Shown: positions 50,723-59,506, counted from the first letter of the stretch. The stretch is 64,000 nt of DNA from Promicromonospora sukumoe 327MFSha3.1 (GCF_000385135.1 NZ_ARQM01000006.1:1-64000), one strand, 5' to 3'. Made by a program: numbers and translations. Notes: a model not told the origin generated them from the letters alone.

Positions 50723-51712
50723 GTGGGACGGGTGCGACTGGCCGACGTCGCCGAGCGGGTCGGCGTGAGCACGAAGACGGTCTCGAACGTGGTCAACGGC
50801 ACGGGCTGGGTGAGCGAGCCCGTGCGCAAGCGGGTGCTCGACGCGATCGACGAGCTGGGCTACCGCCCGAACCTGGCCGCGCGGCAGCTCCGGAGCGGGT
50901 CGAGCGGCCTGCTCGGGCTCTGCGTGCCGAACCTGGGCGAGCCGTACTTCGCCGAGTTCGCGTCGGAGTTCGTCAGCGCGGCGCAGCGGCGCGGGCTCAC
51001 CGTGCTCGCGACGCAGACCAAGGCCGAGCGCTCGGTCGAGCTCGCGATGCTGGAGAGCACCAACCTGCCGGCGCTGGACGGCCTCGTCTTCAGCCCGCTC
51101 ACCCTGACACCCGAGGACGTCGCGAACCGGCGCAGCACCGTGCCGCTCGTGCTGATCGGGGAGCACGGCGAGGCGCTGGCCTCCGACCGCGTGGCGCACG
51201 TGGGCCCGGACAACGTGGCCGCCGCCGAGGCCGCCACCCGGTACCTGATCGACCGGGGCCGCAAGCGCATCGCCGTGATCGGCATGCAGTCCCACGTGGC
51301 CGACACCGCGACGGTGCGCTTCGAGGGCTACCAGCGGGCCATGCGGGCCAGCGGCCTGGAGGTCGACCCGAACCTGCTGGTAGAGGTCCAGCGGTTCAAC
51401 CGTGCCGAGGGCTCCCGCGCGATCGAGGAGCTGCTGGCCCGCGGGGTCCCGTTCGACGGCGTGTTCTGCTTCAACGACTCCCTGGCCTTCGGCGCCCTGT
51501 TCACCCTGGCCGTGCAGGGGGTGACGGTGCCCGACGAGGTGCTGGTCGTCGGCTTCGACAGCATCGACGAGGGCCGGTACACGATCCCGCCGCTGCCGTC
51601 GGTCGACTCCGGCGTCGCCCGGTCCAGCGACACGATCCTGGACCTCCTGGCCGGACCCCGGTCGGAGCTGCGCGGCCGGATCACGGTGCCGTTCGAGCTC
51701 GTGGAGCGCTGA
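50723..51712 (+). CDS. LacI family transcriptional regulator
   Basis: This is a 329-residue repressor. The N-terminal helix-turn-helix VRLADVAERVGVSTKTVSNVVNG and hinge LGYRPNLAARQLRSG are followed by the periplasmic-binding-type sensor (GLCVPNLGEPYFAEF, DGLVFSPLTL, FDGVFCFNDSLAFGAL, VVGFDSIDEGRY, SVDSG). It probably binds the GTTCAACGTTGAAC sites upstream of the ABC operon, lacZ and abfA, and is released by the imported sugar. GTG 50723 has GAGGGGAGA upstream; the frame extends 16 residues further without support. Confidence 0.94.
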   Translation: MGRVRLADVAERVGVSTKTVSNVVNGTGWVSEPVRKRVLDAIDELGYRPNLAARQLRSGSSGLLGLCVPNLGEPYFAEFASEFVSAAQRRGLTVLATQTKAERSVELAMLESTNLPALDGLVFSPLTLTPEDVANRRSTVPLVLIGEHGEALASDRVAHVGPDNVAAAEAATRYLIDRGRKRIAVIGMQSHVADTATVRFEGYQRAMRASGLEVDPNLLVEVQRFNRAEGSRAIEELLARGVPFDGVFCFNDSLAFGALFTLAVQGVTVPDEVLVVGFDSIDEGRYTIPPLPSVDSGVARSSDTILDLLAGPRSELRGRITVPFELVER

Positions 51713-51753
51713 CTCCGGGGGCGACCGGCGCGATCCGGGCCCACGATGGGCAG

Positions 51754-52245
51754 ATGGCCAGCCTGCTGCACGCCGTCCGCTCCCTCGTCGCACCGCTGAC
51801 GCGCACGCGGGTGTTCCGCGCCGTCGGCCCCGTGGTGCTGCCGCCCGCCGAGCGGGCGCTCGCCTGGTGCTCCGGCGGCCGGCTGCAGATCAGCGCGCTG
51901 CTGGTGCCGTCGCTCGTGCTGCACTCGACCGGGGCGCGGTCGGGCCGGCGCCGCGACACCTACCTCATGTACACGCCCGACGGGCGGGGCAGGGGGATCG
52001 TCGCGGGCTCGTCGTTCGCGCAGGGCCGGCACCCCGCGTGGACCTACAACCTGATGGCCCACCCGGACGCGAGCATCAGCGTGCACGGGCGGCGCATCCC
52101 GGTCCGCGCCACGCTGATCGAGGACGGCGAGCGCGACGCCGTATGGGCCCGGATCGAGCGGCAGTGGCCGGGCTACCGCCAGTACGAGCGGACGTCCGGC
52201 CGGGTGGTGCGTCTCTTCCGGCTGGAGCGGCCGGAGCGGGCGTAG
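51754..52245 (+). CDS. Deazaflavin-dependent nitroreductase family protein
   Basis: This 163-residue protein belongs to the DUF385/Ddn-like family, which uses coenzyme F420. LVLHSTGARSGRRRDTYLMYTPDG is the F420-binding start and HPAWTYNLMAHPDASISVHGR the second conserved block. It probably reduces or protects against a quinone-like or nitro compound. The start lies 41 nt after the lacI stop and has no clear ribosome binding site. Confidence 0.88.
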   Translation: MASLLHAVRSLVAPLTRTRVFRAVGPVVLPPAERALAWCSGGRLQISALLVPSLVLHSTGARSGRRRDTYLMYTPDGRGRGIVAGSSFAQGRHPAWTYNLMAHPDASISVHGRRIPVRATLIEDGERDAVWARIERQWPGYRQYERTSGRVVRLFRLERPERA

Positions 52246-52255
52246 CGTCGGCGGC

Positions 52256-52585
52256 ATGGCATACGACCTGGTCCTGGCCGACGAGATCCGGCACGCCCTG
52301 GCCGACGAGGACGGGCTGTCCGAGAAGCGCATGTTCGGCGGGCTGTCGTTCCTGGTGGGCGGCAACCTCGCCGTGGCGGTGCGCGGCGACGGGCTGCTGG
52401 TCCGGGTGGGTGCGGACGCCGCCGAGGAGCTGGCGCGCACCACGGCCGCCTCGCTCGCGGTGATGGGCGCCCGGACCATGGCGGGCTGGCTGGACGTCCC
52501 GGCGGACGCGGTCGGCTCCGAGCAGGAGCTCGCCGTGTGGGTGCGGCGCGGGGTGGCCTGGGCGCGGACGCTGCCGGCCAAGTAG
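52256..52585 (+). CDS. TfoX N-terminal domain protein
   Basis: This 109-residue protein is a stand-alone TfoX/Sxy N-terminal domain (EKRMFGGLSFLVGGNLAVAVRGDGLLVRVG). In proteobacteria TfoX regulates competence. In actinobacteria single-domain forms are common and their role is unknown. It follows the DUF385 gene by ten bases, so the pair may be co-transcribed. Confidence 0.9.
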   Translation: MAYDLVLADEIRHALADEDGLSEKRMFGGLSFLVGGNLAVAVRGDGLLVRVGADAAEELARTTAASLAVMGARTMAGWLDVPADAVGSEQELAVWVRRGVAWARTLPAK

Positions 52586-52589
52586 CGCT

Positions 52590-54002
52590 TCAGCCCCGCT
52601 GCCGCGCCAGCATCTCGCCCAGCACGCGTGCCCCCTCGGGGAACGCGCCCGGGTTCGGGCCCGAGTAGTTGAGCCGCAGGTAGGCGCCCGTCGGCTCGGC
52701 CGGGAACCACTCGTCGCCCGCCGCGATGATCACGCCCGCCGCCTCGCAGTCCCGGACCAGCCGGTCGAGGTCGATCGTGTCGGGCAGCCGCACCCAGAGG
52801 TTGAGGCCGCCCTGCGGCACCGCCTCGACGCGCGCGTCCGGCACGTGCTCGCGCAGCGCACCGAGCAGCAGGTCCCGGCGTCCGGCGAGCTGCTGGCGCA
52901 GGCCGCGCAGGTGGGTGCGCCAGCCGGGCTGCGTCACGACGTCGAGCGCGACGGCCTGGAGCATGCCGCTCACGTACATGGACTCCGCCTGCGCGCCGGC
53001 GAGGATGCGGTCGCGGGCCGGGCCCCGCGCGACGAGCCCGGCCACGCGTACCGCCGGGGACACGCTCTTGGTCAGCGAGCGCAGGTAGACCACGTGACCG
53101 GCGTCGTCGCGGGAGGCGAGCGGGACCACGTCCTCGGTGATGCCGAAGTCGTGCGCCCAATCGTCCTCGATCACGTACGCGCCGTGCTGCCGGGCCAGCC
53201 GGAGCACCTCGTCGCACAGGTCGGGTGACCAGCGGGCTCCGGTCGGGTTGGCGAAGTGCGGCTGCGCGTAGAAGGCGCGCGCCCCGGTCTGCTCGAACGC
53301 GCGCGCGAGCGCCTCCGGGTCCGGGCCGCCGGGGCCGCTGGGCACCGGCACCAGCTGCACGCCCACCTGCTCCGCGGCGAGCAGGGCGCCCCAGTACGTG
53401 GGCGACTCCACCAGCAGGGGGCGGCCCGCGCCGACCAGCGCGCGGAACGTGATGCTGAGGCTGCTCTGGCTGCCGGGGAAGACGACGACGTCGCTCGGCG
53501 CGGGCGGTGCGACGCCGACGGGCGCGGCGCCGCCGACCTCGGACGCGAACCAGGCCTGCAGCTCGGGCAGCCCGGCGGCGGGCGACCGGGTCACCGCGAC
53601 GTCGGTCCTCGCCGCCCGTGTGAAGGCGGCACGGACCAGGCGCTCGGGCAGCAGCTCGCGGTCCGGGTAGCCCGAGTGCAGCGCGACGACGTCGTTCGGC
53701 ACGGTGTGCTGCGCCCGGGAGAGCTGCTGGGCGGGCTGCGGCCGAGGGCCGAGCGCCGCCGTCTGCCAGCCGTGGTCGTTGGGACGGGCCGTCCGAACGG
53801 CCCGGACGAAGGTGCCGACGCCGGGCCGGGTCTCCACGGCGCCCTGCGCCACCAGGGTGCGCAGGGCCTTCTGCACGGTGACCGGGCTTGCGCCGTACCG
53901 CGTCACGAGCTCCCGGCTGGAGGGCAGCCGCGCGCCCGGCGCCGCGGCCGCGATCCACTCGCGCAGCCCGGCGACGATCCGACCACTGCTATCGTCATAC
54001 AT
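52590..54002 (-). CDS. MocR-type GntR/aminotransferase regulator
   Basis: This 470-residue protein has a GntR winged helix (residues about 1-70: LPSSRELVTRYGASPVTVQKALRTL) fused to a class I aminotransferase-like domain. The PLP lysine is in RSLTKSVSPAVR, and DDWAHDFG carries the ring-stacking Asp region. MocR proteins sense PLP or amino compounds. Its ATG shares the CATG of the EamA gene start on the other strand, so it probably controls that transporter. No ribosome binding site is visible, so it is likely leaderless. Confidence 0.93.
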   Translation of the reverse strand: MYDDSSGRIVAGLREWIAAAAPGARLPSSRELVTRYGASPVTVQKALRTLVAQGAVETRPGVGTFVRAVRTARPNDHGWQTAALGPRPQPAQQLSRAQHTVPNDVVALHSGYPDRELLPERLVRAAFTRAARTDVAVTRSPAAGLPELQAWFASEVGGAAPVGVAPPAPSDVVVFPGSQSSLSITFRALVGAGRPLLVESPTYWGALLAAEQVGVQLVPVPSGPGGPDPEALARAFEQTGARAFYAQPHFANPTGARWSPDLCDEVLRLARQHGAYVIEDDWAHDFGITEDVVPLASRDDAGHVVYLRSLTKSVSPAVRVAGLVARGPARDRILAGAQAESMYVSGMLQAVALDVVTQPGWRTHLRGLRQQLAGRRDLLLGALREHVPDARVEAVPQGGLNLWVRLPDTIDLDRLVRDCEAAGVIIAAGDEWFPAEPTGAYLRLNYSGPNPGAFPEGARVLGEMLARQRG

Positions 54003-54016
54003 GACAGCCAACAGTA
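53990..54016. promoter_or_regulatory. Face-to-face promoters sharing a CATG start
   Basis: The divergent genes start at ATG 54001 (plus) and ATG 54002 (minus), within one CATG. TATCGT (53990-53995) is a -10-like box five bases before the plus start, and TACTGT (minus strand, 54016-54011) lies eight bases before the minus start. Each gene's -10 therefore lies inside the first codons of the other, which fits leaderless messages. Confidence 0.5.
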
Positions 54017-54930
54017 GCGCTACCCTCACTGCGCCCAGTCCGCTATCGACGTCTCGCGCCGGCCTCTGGTGGGGGCTCCTCGGGGTCCTGGCGTTCTCGT
54101 TCACCCTCCCGTTCACTCGGGTCGTGGTCGGCGGCGGCGCCATGTCGCCGCTGTTCGTGTCCTGCGGGCGCGCCGTGGTCGCGGCGGTGCTGGCCTCGGC
54201 CGCCCTCGCGATCACCCGGCAGCGCCGGCCGCGCGGCGTGCAGTGGGCGCGGCTCGCGGTGGTGGCCGCCGGAGTGGTGGTCGGCTTCCCGGTGCTGACG
54301 TCGTTCGCGCTCACCACCGCGCCGGCCGGCCACGCGGCCGTGGTGATCGCGCTGCTGCCCGCGGCGACCGCGGTGCTGGTGGTGCTGCGCGGGCACGAGC
54401 GGCCCCGCGCGTCGTTCTGGGTCATGGCGGCGCTGGGCGCGGTCGCGGCGATCACCTTCGCCTCGGTGCAGGGCGGCGGGCTGAGCGGACTGACCGGGTC
54501 GGACCTGCTGCTGCTCGCCGCCGTCGTCGCCTGCGGGTTCGGCTACGCGGAGGGCGGGCTGCTCGCCCGCGAGCTCGGCGCATGGCAGACCATCTCCTGG
54601 GCGCTCGTCCTTGCCGCCGTGCCGATGGCGCTGCTCACAGCGGTGTCGGTGGTGCGGCAGCCGCCGTCGGGCAGCCCGCTCGACTGGGCGCTGTTCGGCT
54701 ACCTGGGCACGGTGAGCATGTTCCTGGGCTTCGTCGCCTGGTACCGCGGGCTCGCGATCGGCCCGATGGCGCAGGTCAGCCAGGTGCAGCTGGTCCAGCC
54801 GGTGCTCAACATCCTGTGGGCCGCGCTGCTGCTGCACGAGCAGGTCGGCTGGCCCACGGTGCTCGGCGGCGCGGCCGTGATCCTCTGCGCGGGCGTCGCC
54901 GTGCGGTCCCGGCTGCGGCAGCCGGGCTGA
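54001..54930 (+). CDS. EamA family transporter
   Basis: This is a 309-residue drug/metabolite exporter with ten hydrophobic spans in two EamA repeats (LWWGLLGVLAFSFTLPFTRVVVG at the start; LGTVSMFLGFVAWYRGLAIGP and QLVQPVLNILWAALLLHEQVG in the second repeat). It is paired with a divergent MocR regulator, a frequent arrangement in which the regulator controls export or uptake of an amino compound. The start lies within the regulator's own start codon and no ribosome binding site is present. Confidence 0.9.
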   Translation: MTANSSATLTAPSPLSTSRAGLWWGLLGVLAFSFTLPFTRVVVGGGAMSPLFVSCGRAVVAAVLASAALAITRQRRPRGVQWARLAVVAAGVVVGFPVLTSFALTTAPAGHAAVVIALLPAATAVLVVLRGHERPRASFWVMAALGAVAAITFASVQGGGLSGLTGSDLLLLAAVVACGFGYAEGGLLARELGAWQTISWALVLAAVPMALLTAVSVVRQPPSGSPLDWALFGYLGTVSMFLGFVAWYRGLAIGPMAQVSQVQLVQPVLNILWAALLLHEQVGWPTVLGGAAVILCAGVAVRSRLRQPG

Positions 54931-54994
54931 AGGGCGCCGTCCGGCGTCGGGCAGACTGGGCGCACACCCGCCCCACCTCCGGAAGGATCCCCGC

Positions 54995-55357
54995 ATGCCC
55001 CCGATGTCCCGTCTGGGCCGCCTGTTCGCCGTCGTCGCCTGGATCGAGGCGTTCACCTGGGCCGGACTGCTGGTCGGGATGTTCCTCAAGTACGTCACCG
55101 AGACCACCGAGGCCGGGGTGTGGCTGTTCGGCCGCCTGCACGGCGGGGCGTTCGTGCTGTTCGTCGTGGTCACGCTGATCGCCGCCGTGCGGCTGCGGTG
55201 GGGCTGGTTCCGGACGCTCGTCGCGCTGGCCTCGGCGGTCCCGCCGCTGACCACGCTGCTCGCCGAGTGGTGGCTCAAGCGGACGGGCCACCTCGCGGAT
55301 CCGGCCGAGCGGGACGCCGCTCGGGAGCCGGAGGCGGAGCTGCAGCCCACGCCCTGA
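54995..55357 (+). CDS. DUF3817 family membrane protein
   Basis: This 120-residue protein has three hydrophobic helices (FAVVAWIEAFTWAGLLVGMFLK; LHGGAFVLFVVVTLIAAVRLRW; a third near FRTLVALASAVPPLTTL). WIEAFTW and GRLHG are DUF3817 landmarks. The C-terminal tail is acidic and soluble. Its function is unknown. ATG 54995 has GGAAGGA upstream. Its stop is inside an inverted repeat. Confidence 0.9.
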   Translation: MPPMSRLGRLFAVVAWIEAFTWAGLLVGMFLKYVTETTEAGVWLFGRLHGGAFVLFVVVTLIAAVRLRWGWFRTLVALASAVPPLTTLLAEWWLKRTGHLADPAERDAAREPEAELQPTP

Positions 55358-55400
55358 CGCGGCGTGGACCTGACGCCACTTGAACCTCACGCCGCGTGAG
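55354..55400. promoter_or_regulatory. Inverted repeat between DUF3817 and VOC genes
   Basis: CTGACGCGGCGTG (55354-55366) pairs with 55388-55400 at 12 of 13 positions around a 21-nt spacer that repeats ACCTGACGCC/ACCTCACGCC. It may terminate the DUF3817 gene or be an operator for the VOC-MerR pair. Confidence 0.4.
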
Positions 55401-55416
55401 GGCTCAGCCTGGCGTC

Positions 55417-55923
55417 ATGATCGACACCTACCCCGCATTCGACGTCAGCCCCGTCCCCGTTCCCGGTCCGGACGCCCGGGCCCCCGAGCCGTTCCACGGC
55501 ATCTACGGCATGCCGATGTTCGTCTCGGTGCCCACTGCCGACCTGACGGCGTCCACCGACTTCTGGGTCCGGGGGCTCGGCTTCTTCGAGCTCTTCTCGG
55601 TACCCGGCCAGGTGGTCCACCTGCGCCGCTGGACGTTCCAGGACGTCCTGCTGGTCCCGGCGGACCGGCCCGCCGAGACGCCCGCGCTGAGCGTGAGCTT
55701 CTCGTGCGTGCTCGACCAGGTCGAGGGCATCGCCGCGGCCTGCGAGGAGGCGCTGCCCGGCAGCACCACGGGACCCCGGACGATGCCCTGGGGCTCGGTC
55801 GAGCTCGAGGTGGTCACGCCGGAGAACGCGCGGGTGGTCATGACGGCCGCCCGGCCGTACGACCCCGACAGCCCCGAGGCCCAGAACCTGCGGGACATGG
55901 GGATCGAGGGGCCCGGGGAGTGA
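55417..55923 (+). CDS. VOC family protein
   Basis: This is a 168-residue protein from ATG 55417. Its VOC module starts about 30 residues in (MPMFVSVPTADLTASTDFWVRGLGFFELF), with a second half DQVEGIAAACEEALPG. It is probably a resistance or small-molecule-binding protein of the glyoxalase/bleomycin-resistance fold. It lies 22 nt before a MerR regulator on the same strand. VOC-MerR(TipAS) pairs are common in actinobacteria and suggest drug-responsive control. Confidence 0.85.
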   Translation: MIDTYPAFDVSPVPVPGPDARAPEPFHGIYGMPMFVSVPTADLTASTDFWVRGLGFFELFSVPGQVVHLRRWTFQDVLLVPADRPAETPALSVSFSCVLDQVEGIAAACEEALPGSTTGPRTMPWGSVELEVVTPENARVVMTAARPYDPDSPEAQNLRDMGIEGPGE

Positions 55924-55945
55924 CCCGGCTGCGAGACTGGGCCGG

Positions 55946-56764
55946 ATGACGTACGCGAGCGCCGCCGACGCGGTGCCGCCGGACGGGCTGACCGTCGGCG
56001 GCGCCGCGTCCGTCGTGGGCGTCACGGTGCGGACGCTGCACCACTGGGACGAGCTGGGCCTGGCCCGCCCGTCCCAGCGCACGCCCGGCGGGCACCGGCT
56101 GTACGACGCCGCAGACGTCGCCCGGCTGCACCGGGTACGCCTCTACCGCGAGCTGGGTCTGCCGCTGGCGGACATCGCCTCGCTCCTGGACGCGCCCGCC
56201 GACGACGCCGAGGAGTCCCTGCGCCGGCAGCGGGACGAGGTGCGCGAGCACATCGGGCGCCTGCAGCGGTCGGCGGACGCGCTGGACCGGATGATCGAGG
56301 CGCGCCGGTCCGGTGTGCTGCTGTCCGCCGAGGAGCAGGTGGCGATCTTCGGGCAGCAGTGGCGGCCGGAGTGGACGGCCGAGGCACGGGAGCGGTGGGG
56401 CGACGGCGAGCAGTGGGCGCAGTACGCCGAGCGTGCGGCGGACCGCGGGCCCGAGGACTGGCGCCGGATCACGGCGGACGTCGAGGCGCTCCACGCCGAC
56501 CTCGCCGCGGCCCTCCGTTCGGGCGTGCCGCCGGGCAGCGCCGCCGCGAACGACCTGGCCGAACGGCACCGGGCGTCGGTCGGCGCCTACTTCGACTGCA
56601 CCGTCCCGATGCACGTCTGCCTGGGCCGCACGTATGTCACCGACCCCGGCTTCCGCTCGTTCTACGACGGTCTGGAGCCGGGCCTGGCCGCCTGGCTCCG
56701 CGACGTCATCGACGCGAACGCCCGCGAGCGCGGCGTCGACCCGGAGACCGCCGTCTGGGTGTGA
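55946..56764 (+). CDS. MerR family regulator with TipAS antibiotic-recognition domain
   Basis: This 272-residue regulator has the MerR helix-turn-helix (LTVGGAASVVGVTVRTLHHWDELGLARPS; residues about 15-85) and a coiled-coil dimer helix. The C-terminal TipAS-like domain covers about 130-270 (FGQQWRPEWTAEARERWGD, AYFDCTVPMHVCLGRTYVTDPGF). TipAS binds thiopeptide antibiotics; whether this one does is unknown. The upstream VOC gene is its likely co-regulated partner. Confidence 0.92.
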   Translation: MTYASAADAVPPDGLTVGGAASVVGVTVRTLHHWDELGLARPSQRTPGGHRLYDAADVARLHRVRLYRELGLPLADIASLLDAPADDAEESLRRQRDEVREHIGRLQRSADALDRMIEARRSGVLLSAEEQVAIFGQQWRPEWTAEARERWGDGEQWAQYAERAADRGPEDWRRITADVEALHADLAAALRSGVPPGSAAANDLAERHRASVGAYFDCTVPMHVCLGRTYVTDPGFRSFYDGLEPGLAAWLRDVIDANARERGVDPETAVWV

Positions 56765-57190
56765 GGCGGGACGCACCACAAAGCACGTGTGCCACGCGGG
56801 GCCCGTGTGTAGCATCGAGAGGTCGGCCGTGCGGCGCAGCCGCGGCGGACCGGCCATCAGATGCGACAGCGGCATGAGGAGCGAGAGATGCGGGTACACA
56901 CCGCGGGATGCGGGGCGGCCGCAGCGGCCTGCTCGGGCAGCGCCCGGACCCGCGTCACAGCTCTCTGATCCCGGCAGCACCACTCACCGCACCGGTCTTT
57001 TCCACAAGGCCGTCCACAGGGTGGTGCGCGCTGCCGGCGGACGTCGGAGGGCGGGCGCGGCATCGTCCCCTGCCCTGCCGCCAGCCGGCCCGGTGACCGA
57101 TCCGCTTCGGTGACCGTGGCGCCGTCGTGCACCCGCGCGACCACGAACGCCGGCCGGTGGCCTCCGCACGACCGGAAGCCGAGAAACCTG
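56765..57190. other. 426-nt intergenic region with two DnaA-box-like sites
   Basis: No convincing gene is seen. TTTTCCACA (56998-57006) and CCGTCCACA (57010-57018) are one and two mismatches from the DnaA box and echo the spacing of the cluster before dnaB. The promoter of the FBP gene is probably in the last 150 nt. Confidence 0.35.
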
Positions 57191-57697
57191 ATGAACCCCC
57201 TGACCGAGAAGCAGATCCGCGCGTCCTTCCTGAACGCGAGCAAGCGGGAGGCCGCGCAGGCGACCCTGCCCGACCTCGACGGCCTCGACTGGGAGCGCCT
57301 CGACTACCTCGGATGGCGCGACCGCAAGGCGCCGCTGTCCGCGTACGTAGTGCTCGAGCTCGACGGCGAACCGACCGGGGTGCTGCTGCGCTCCACCGAC
57401 GCCAAGGCGGGCGGCAAGCGCACCAAGGGCGTCTGCGCCTGGTGCGAGGACGTCGTCGTCACCGACGACGTCTCCATGTACGTCGCCAAGCGGGGCGGCG
57501 CGTCCGGGCGCAACGGCAACACGATCGGCACGCTGATCTGCACCGAGTTCGTCTGCTCCCGCAACGTGCGACGCAAGCCCACGTTCACCGAGGCGGGCAA
57601 CGACCCGGCCATGCGTGAGCTGATCATCGACCGCCGCATCGACGGTCTGCGCGAACGCGCCGCTCGGTTCGTGGCAGAGGTCGGCAGTACGCGCTGA
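57191..57697 (+). CDS. FBP domain-containing zinc-ribbon protein
   Basis: This 168-residue protein has the C-terminal treble-clef zinc finger of the FBP family, named after an EF-G-binding protein (FBP). The ligands are CAWCED and LICTEFVCSRNVRR, about 45 residues apart. The N-terminal part contains FLNASKREAAQATLPDL and LDYLGWRDRKAPLSAYVV. EF-G-binding relatives rescue ribosomes from fusidic acid, so an EF-G-related role is possible but not shown. ATG 57191 has only a weak site. Confidence 0.85.
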   Translation: MNPLTEKQIRASFLNASKREAAQATLPDLDGLDWERLDYLGWRDRKAPLSAYVVLELDGEPTGVLLRSTDAKAGGKRTKGVCAWCEDVVVTDDVSMYVAKRGGASGRNGNTIGTLICTEFVCSRNVRRKPTFTEAGNDPAMRELIIDRRIDGLRERAARFVAEVGSTR

Positions 57698-57704
57698 TCC
57701 TGGC

Positions 57705-57741
57705 GTCGGGCGCACAGGTCCCCCGGGCCTGTGCGTCCGAC
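57705..57741 (+). terminator. Terminator of the FBP gene
   Basis: GTCGGGCGCACAGGTC (57705-57720) pairs with 57726-57741 over 16 positions, with two G-U pairs and a 5-nt loop. It lies eight bases past the gene's stop. Confidence 0.75.
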
Positions 57742-57790
57742 ATCCGCGGGTGGGGCCGAGGTGTGCGCGCCTGGGTGCACCACCTCCGGC

Positions 57791-58048
57791 TCACGCCGCG
57801 ACGCCGCTCTCGACCCGCAGGCGCGCGGCCGCCGCTATCGCGGCCTCGCACCAGACGACGGCGGGGCGGTCGACGGCGCCGCGCATCGCGATCTGGCGGC
57901 ACAGCTCGCCCAGACCCTCGGTCGCGGCGCGCTCTGCGTCCACGCCGGGGAACATCCGGTGCACGGAGAAGACGACGGCGCGGCGGTGCGCCGCCCACTC
58001 CGAGGGGTTCGAGGCCAGTCCGTAGGTCCTGCTCTTCGTCGCGGTCAT
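57791..58048 (-). CDS. Small hypothetical protein
   Basis: This is an 85-residue soluble protein with no recognised family. Its composition (MTATKSRTYGLASNPSEWAA, then an Ala-rich helix with one Cys) looks like a real small protein. No signal or membrane segment is present. ATG 58048 has no strong ribosome binding site. It converges with the FBP gene and is divergent from the DinB gene. Confidence 0.5.
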   Translation of the reverse strand: MTATKSRTYGLASNPSEWAAHRRAVVFSVHRMFPGVDAERAATEGLGELCRQIAMRGAVDRPAVVWCEAAIAAAARLRVESGVAA

Positions 58049-58137
58049 GCACTACAGACGCGGCTGCCGCGCCGATGTCACAGCACTTCGCGGTACGGAT
58101 TCGAGGAGTTTCCGGCTCCGCGACGTAACCTCGCGGC

Positions 58138-58656
58138 ATGCCCCTCTCCGACCGCGAGCCGCGGCTCGACTCCGCCGAGACCCCGGTGCTCTTCACCGCC
58201 TACCTGGACTACTACCGGCAGGCCGTGGACCGGAAGCTGCGCACCCTGTCCGACGCCGAGCTGCGCGCCTCCCGGCTGCCCTCCGGCTGGTCGCCGCTGG
58301 AGCTCCTGATCCACCTGGTGCACATGGAGCGGCGCTGGTTCTGCTGGGGGTTCCTGGGCGAGCAGGTCGACGACCCGTGGGGCGACCACGCGGAGCAGGA
58401 CCCGCACGGGCCGTGGGCCGTGCCCGACGGCGTGCGCCTCACCGAGCTCCTCGACCGCCTGCACGCCGGGGGCGAGACGACGCGCGAGGTGCTCGCCGCG
58501 CACGACCCGGCGGAGCACGGCGCGCTCGGCGGCCGGTTCACCGAGGACCCGCCGACGCTCGCCTGGATCTGCTTCCACGTGCTGCAGGAGTACGCCCGGC
58601 ACGCGGGGCACCTGGACATCGCCGCCGAGATCGCGGGCGGCGCGACCGGCGAGTAG
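58138..58656 (+). CDS. DinB family protein (DUF664)
   Basis: This is a 172-residue helical-bundle protein. LLIHLVHMERRWFCWGFLG and EYARHAGHLDIAAEIAGG carry the histidines of the usual metal site. The family includes mycothiol-dependent transferases and stress-induced metal proteins. It resembles the DinB protein at 39490-40098 but is not a tandem copy. Confidence 0.9.
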   Translation: MPLSDREPRLDSAETPVLFTAYLDYYRQAVDRKLRTLSDAELRASRLPSGWSPLELLIHLVHMERRWFCWGFLGEQVDDPWGDHAEQDPHGPWAVPDGVRLTELLDRLHAGGETTREVLAAHDPAEHGALGGRFTEDPPTLAWICFHVLQEYARHAGHLDIAAEIAGGATGE

Positions 58657-58700
58657 CCCGTTTGCTGGCCGGGCCGGGAGCGCCCGGCTAGCCTCCGGGC

Positions 58701-59477
58701 ATGCCTCGCCCCACCCGCCGTACCTCCGGGCGGCCGCCGCGCACCGGTCTGCGCACAGCCCTGTGGACGACGGCGGCCGGGGTGGCCGTCGTCGCCGTGC
58801 TCGCCGCGCTCGTGGCGACCGGGGTCGTCTGGCCGAGCCGGCTGCCGGCCGCGGCCCACGACGTGCGCGGCGTCGACGTCTCGCACTACCAGGGCGAGAT
58901 CGACTGGGACGTGCTCGCGGGGCAGGACCTCGACTTCGCGTGGATCAAGGCCACCGAGGGCGCGTCACACACCGACCCCCGGTTCGCCGAGAACTGGGCG
59001 GCCGCGAACCGCACGGACCTGCTCGTGGGGGCGTACCACTTCATGAGCTTCGAGAGCCCGGGCGCCGAGCAGGCCGCGCAGCTCGCGCGCGTGGTGCCGG
59101 CGACCCCGGGCACGCTCCCACCCGTGGTCGACCTGGAGTTCTACGGCCGGTACTTCCAGGACCCGCCGGCCCCCGAGCAGGTGCGGGCGATCCTGGACCC
59201 CCTGGTCGCGGGGATCGAGGAGCACTACGGCGTGCCACCGATCGTGTACGCGACCGAGGAGGCGTACGACCTGTATCTCGCGGACCGCTACCCCGACCTG
59301 CCGATCTGGATCCGGTCGGTCGCCTGGACGCCCCGGCTCTCCGACGGCCGGGACTGGACGGTCTGGCAGTACTCGAACCGCGACCGGCTCGCCGGGTACG
59401 ACGGCGTGGAGCCGTACATCGACCTCAACGTCTTCGCGGGCACGCGCGCGGAGCTGACCGCGCTGACCCTGCCCTGA
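58701..59477 (+). CDS. GH25 family lysozyme, membrane-anchored or secreted
   Basis: This is a 258-residue muramidase. One hydrophobic segment (about 25-43) acts as a signal anchor or uncleaved signal. The GH25 barrel runs from about 56 to 255, with Asp59 in RGVDVSHYQGEIDW and the catalytic pair Asp144/Glu146 in PPVVDLEFYG. LPIWIRSVAWTP and DWTVWQYSN are typical of the second half. It probably remodels its own peptidoglycan. It is preceded by a DinB gene and converges with a GNAT gene. Confidence 0.92.
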   Translation: MPRPTRRTSGRPPRTGLRTALWTTAAGVAVVAVLAALVATGVVWPSRLPAAAHDVRGVDVSHYQGEIDWDVLAGQDLDFAWIKATEGASHTDPRFAENWAAANRTDLLVGAYHFMSFESPGAEQAAQLARVVPATPGTLPPVVDLEFYGRYFQDPPAPEQVRAILDPLVAGIEEHYGVPPIVYATEEAYDLYLADRYPDLPIWIRSVAWTPRLSDGRDWTVWQYSNRDRLAGYDGVEPYIDLNVFAGTRAELTALTLP

Positions 59478-59506
59478 CCTCGCTCAGCCCGGGATGCCCG
59501 ACCGGT

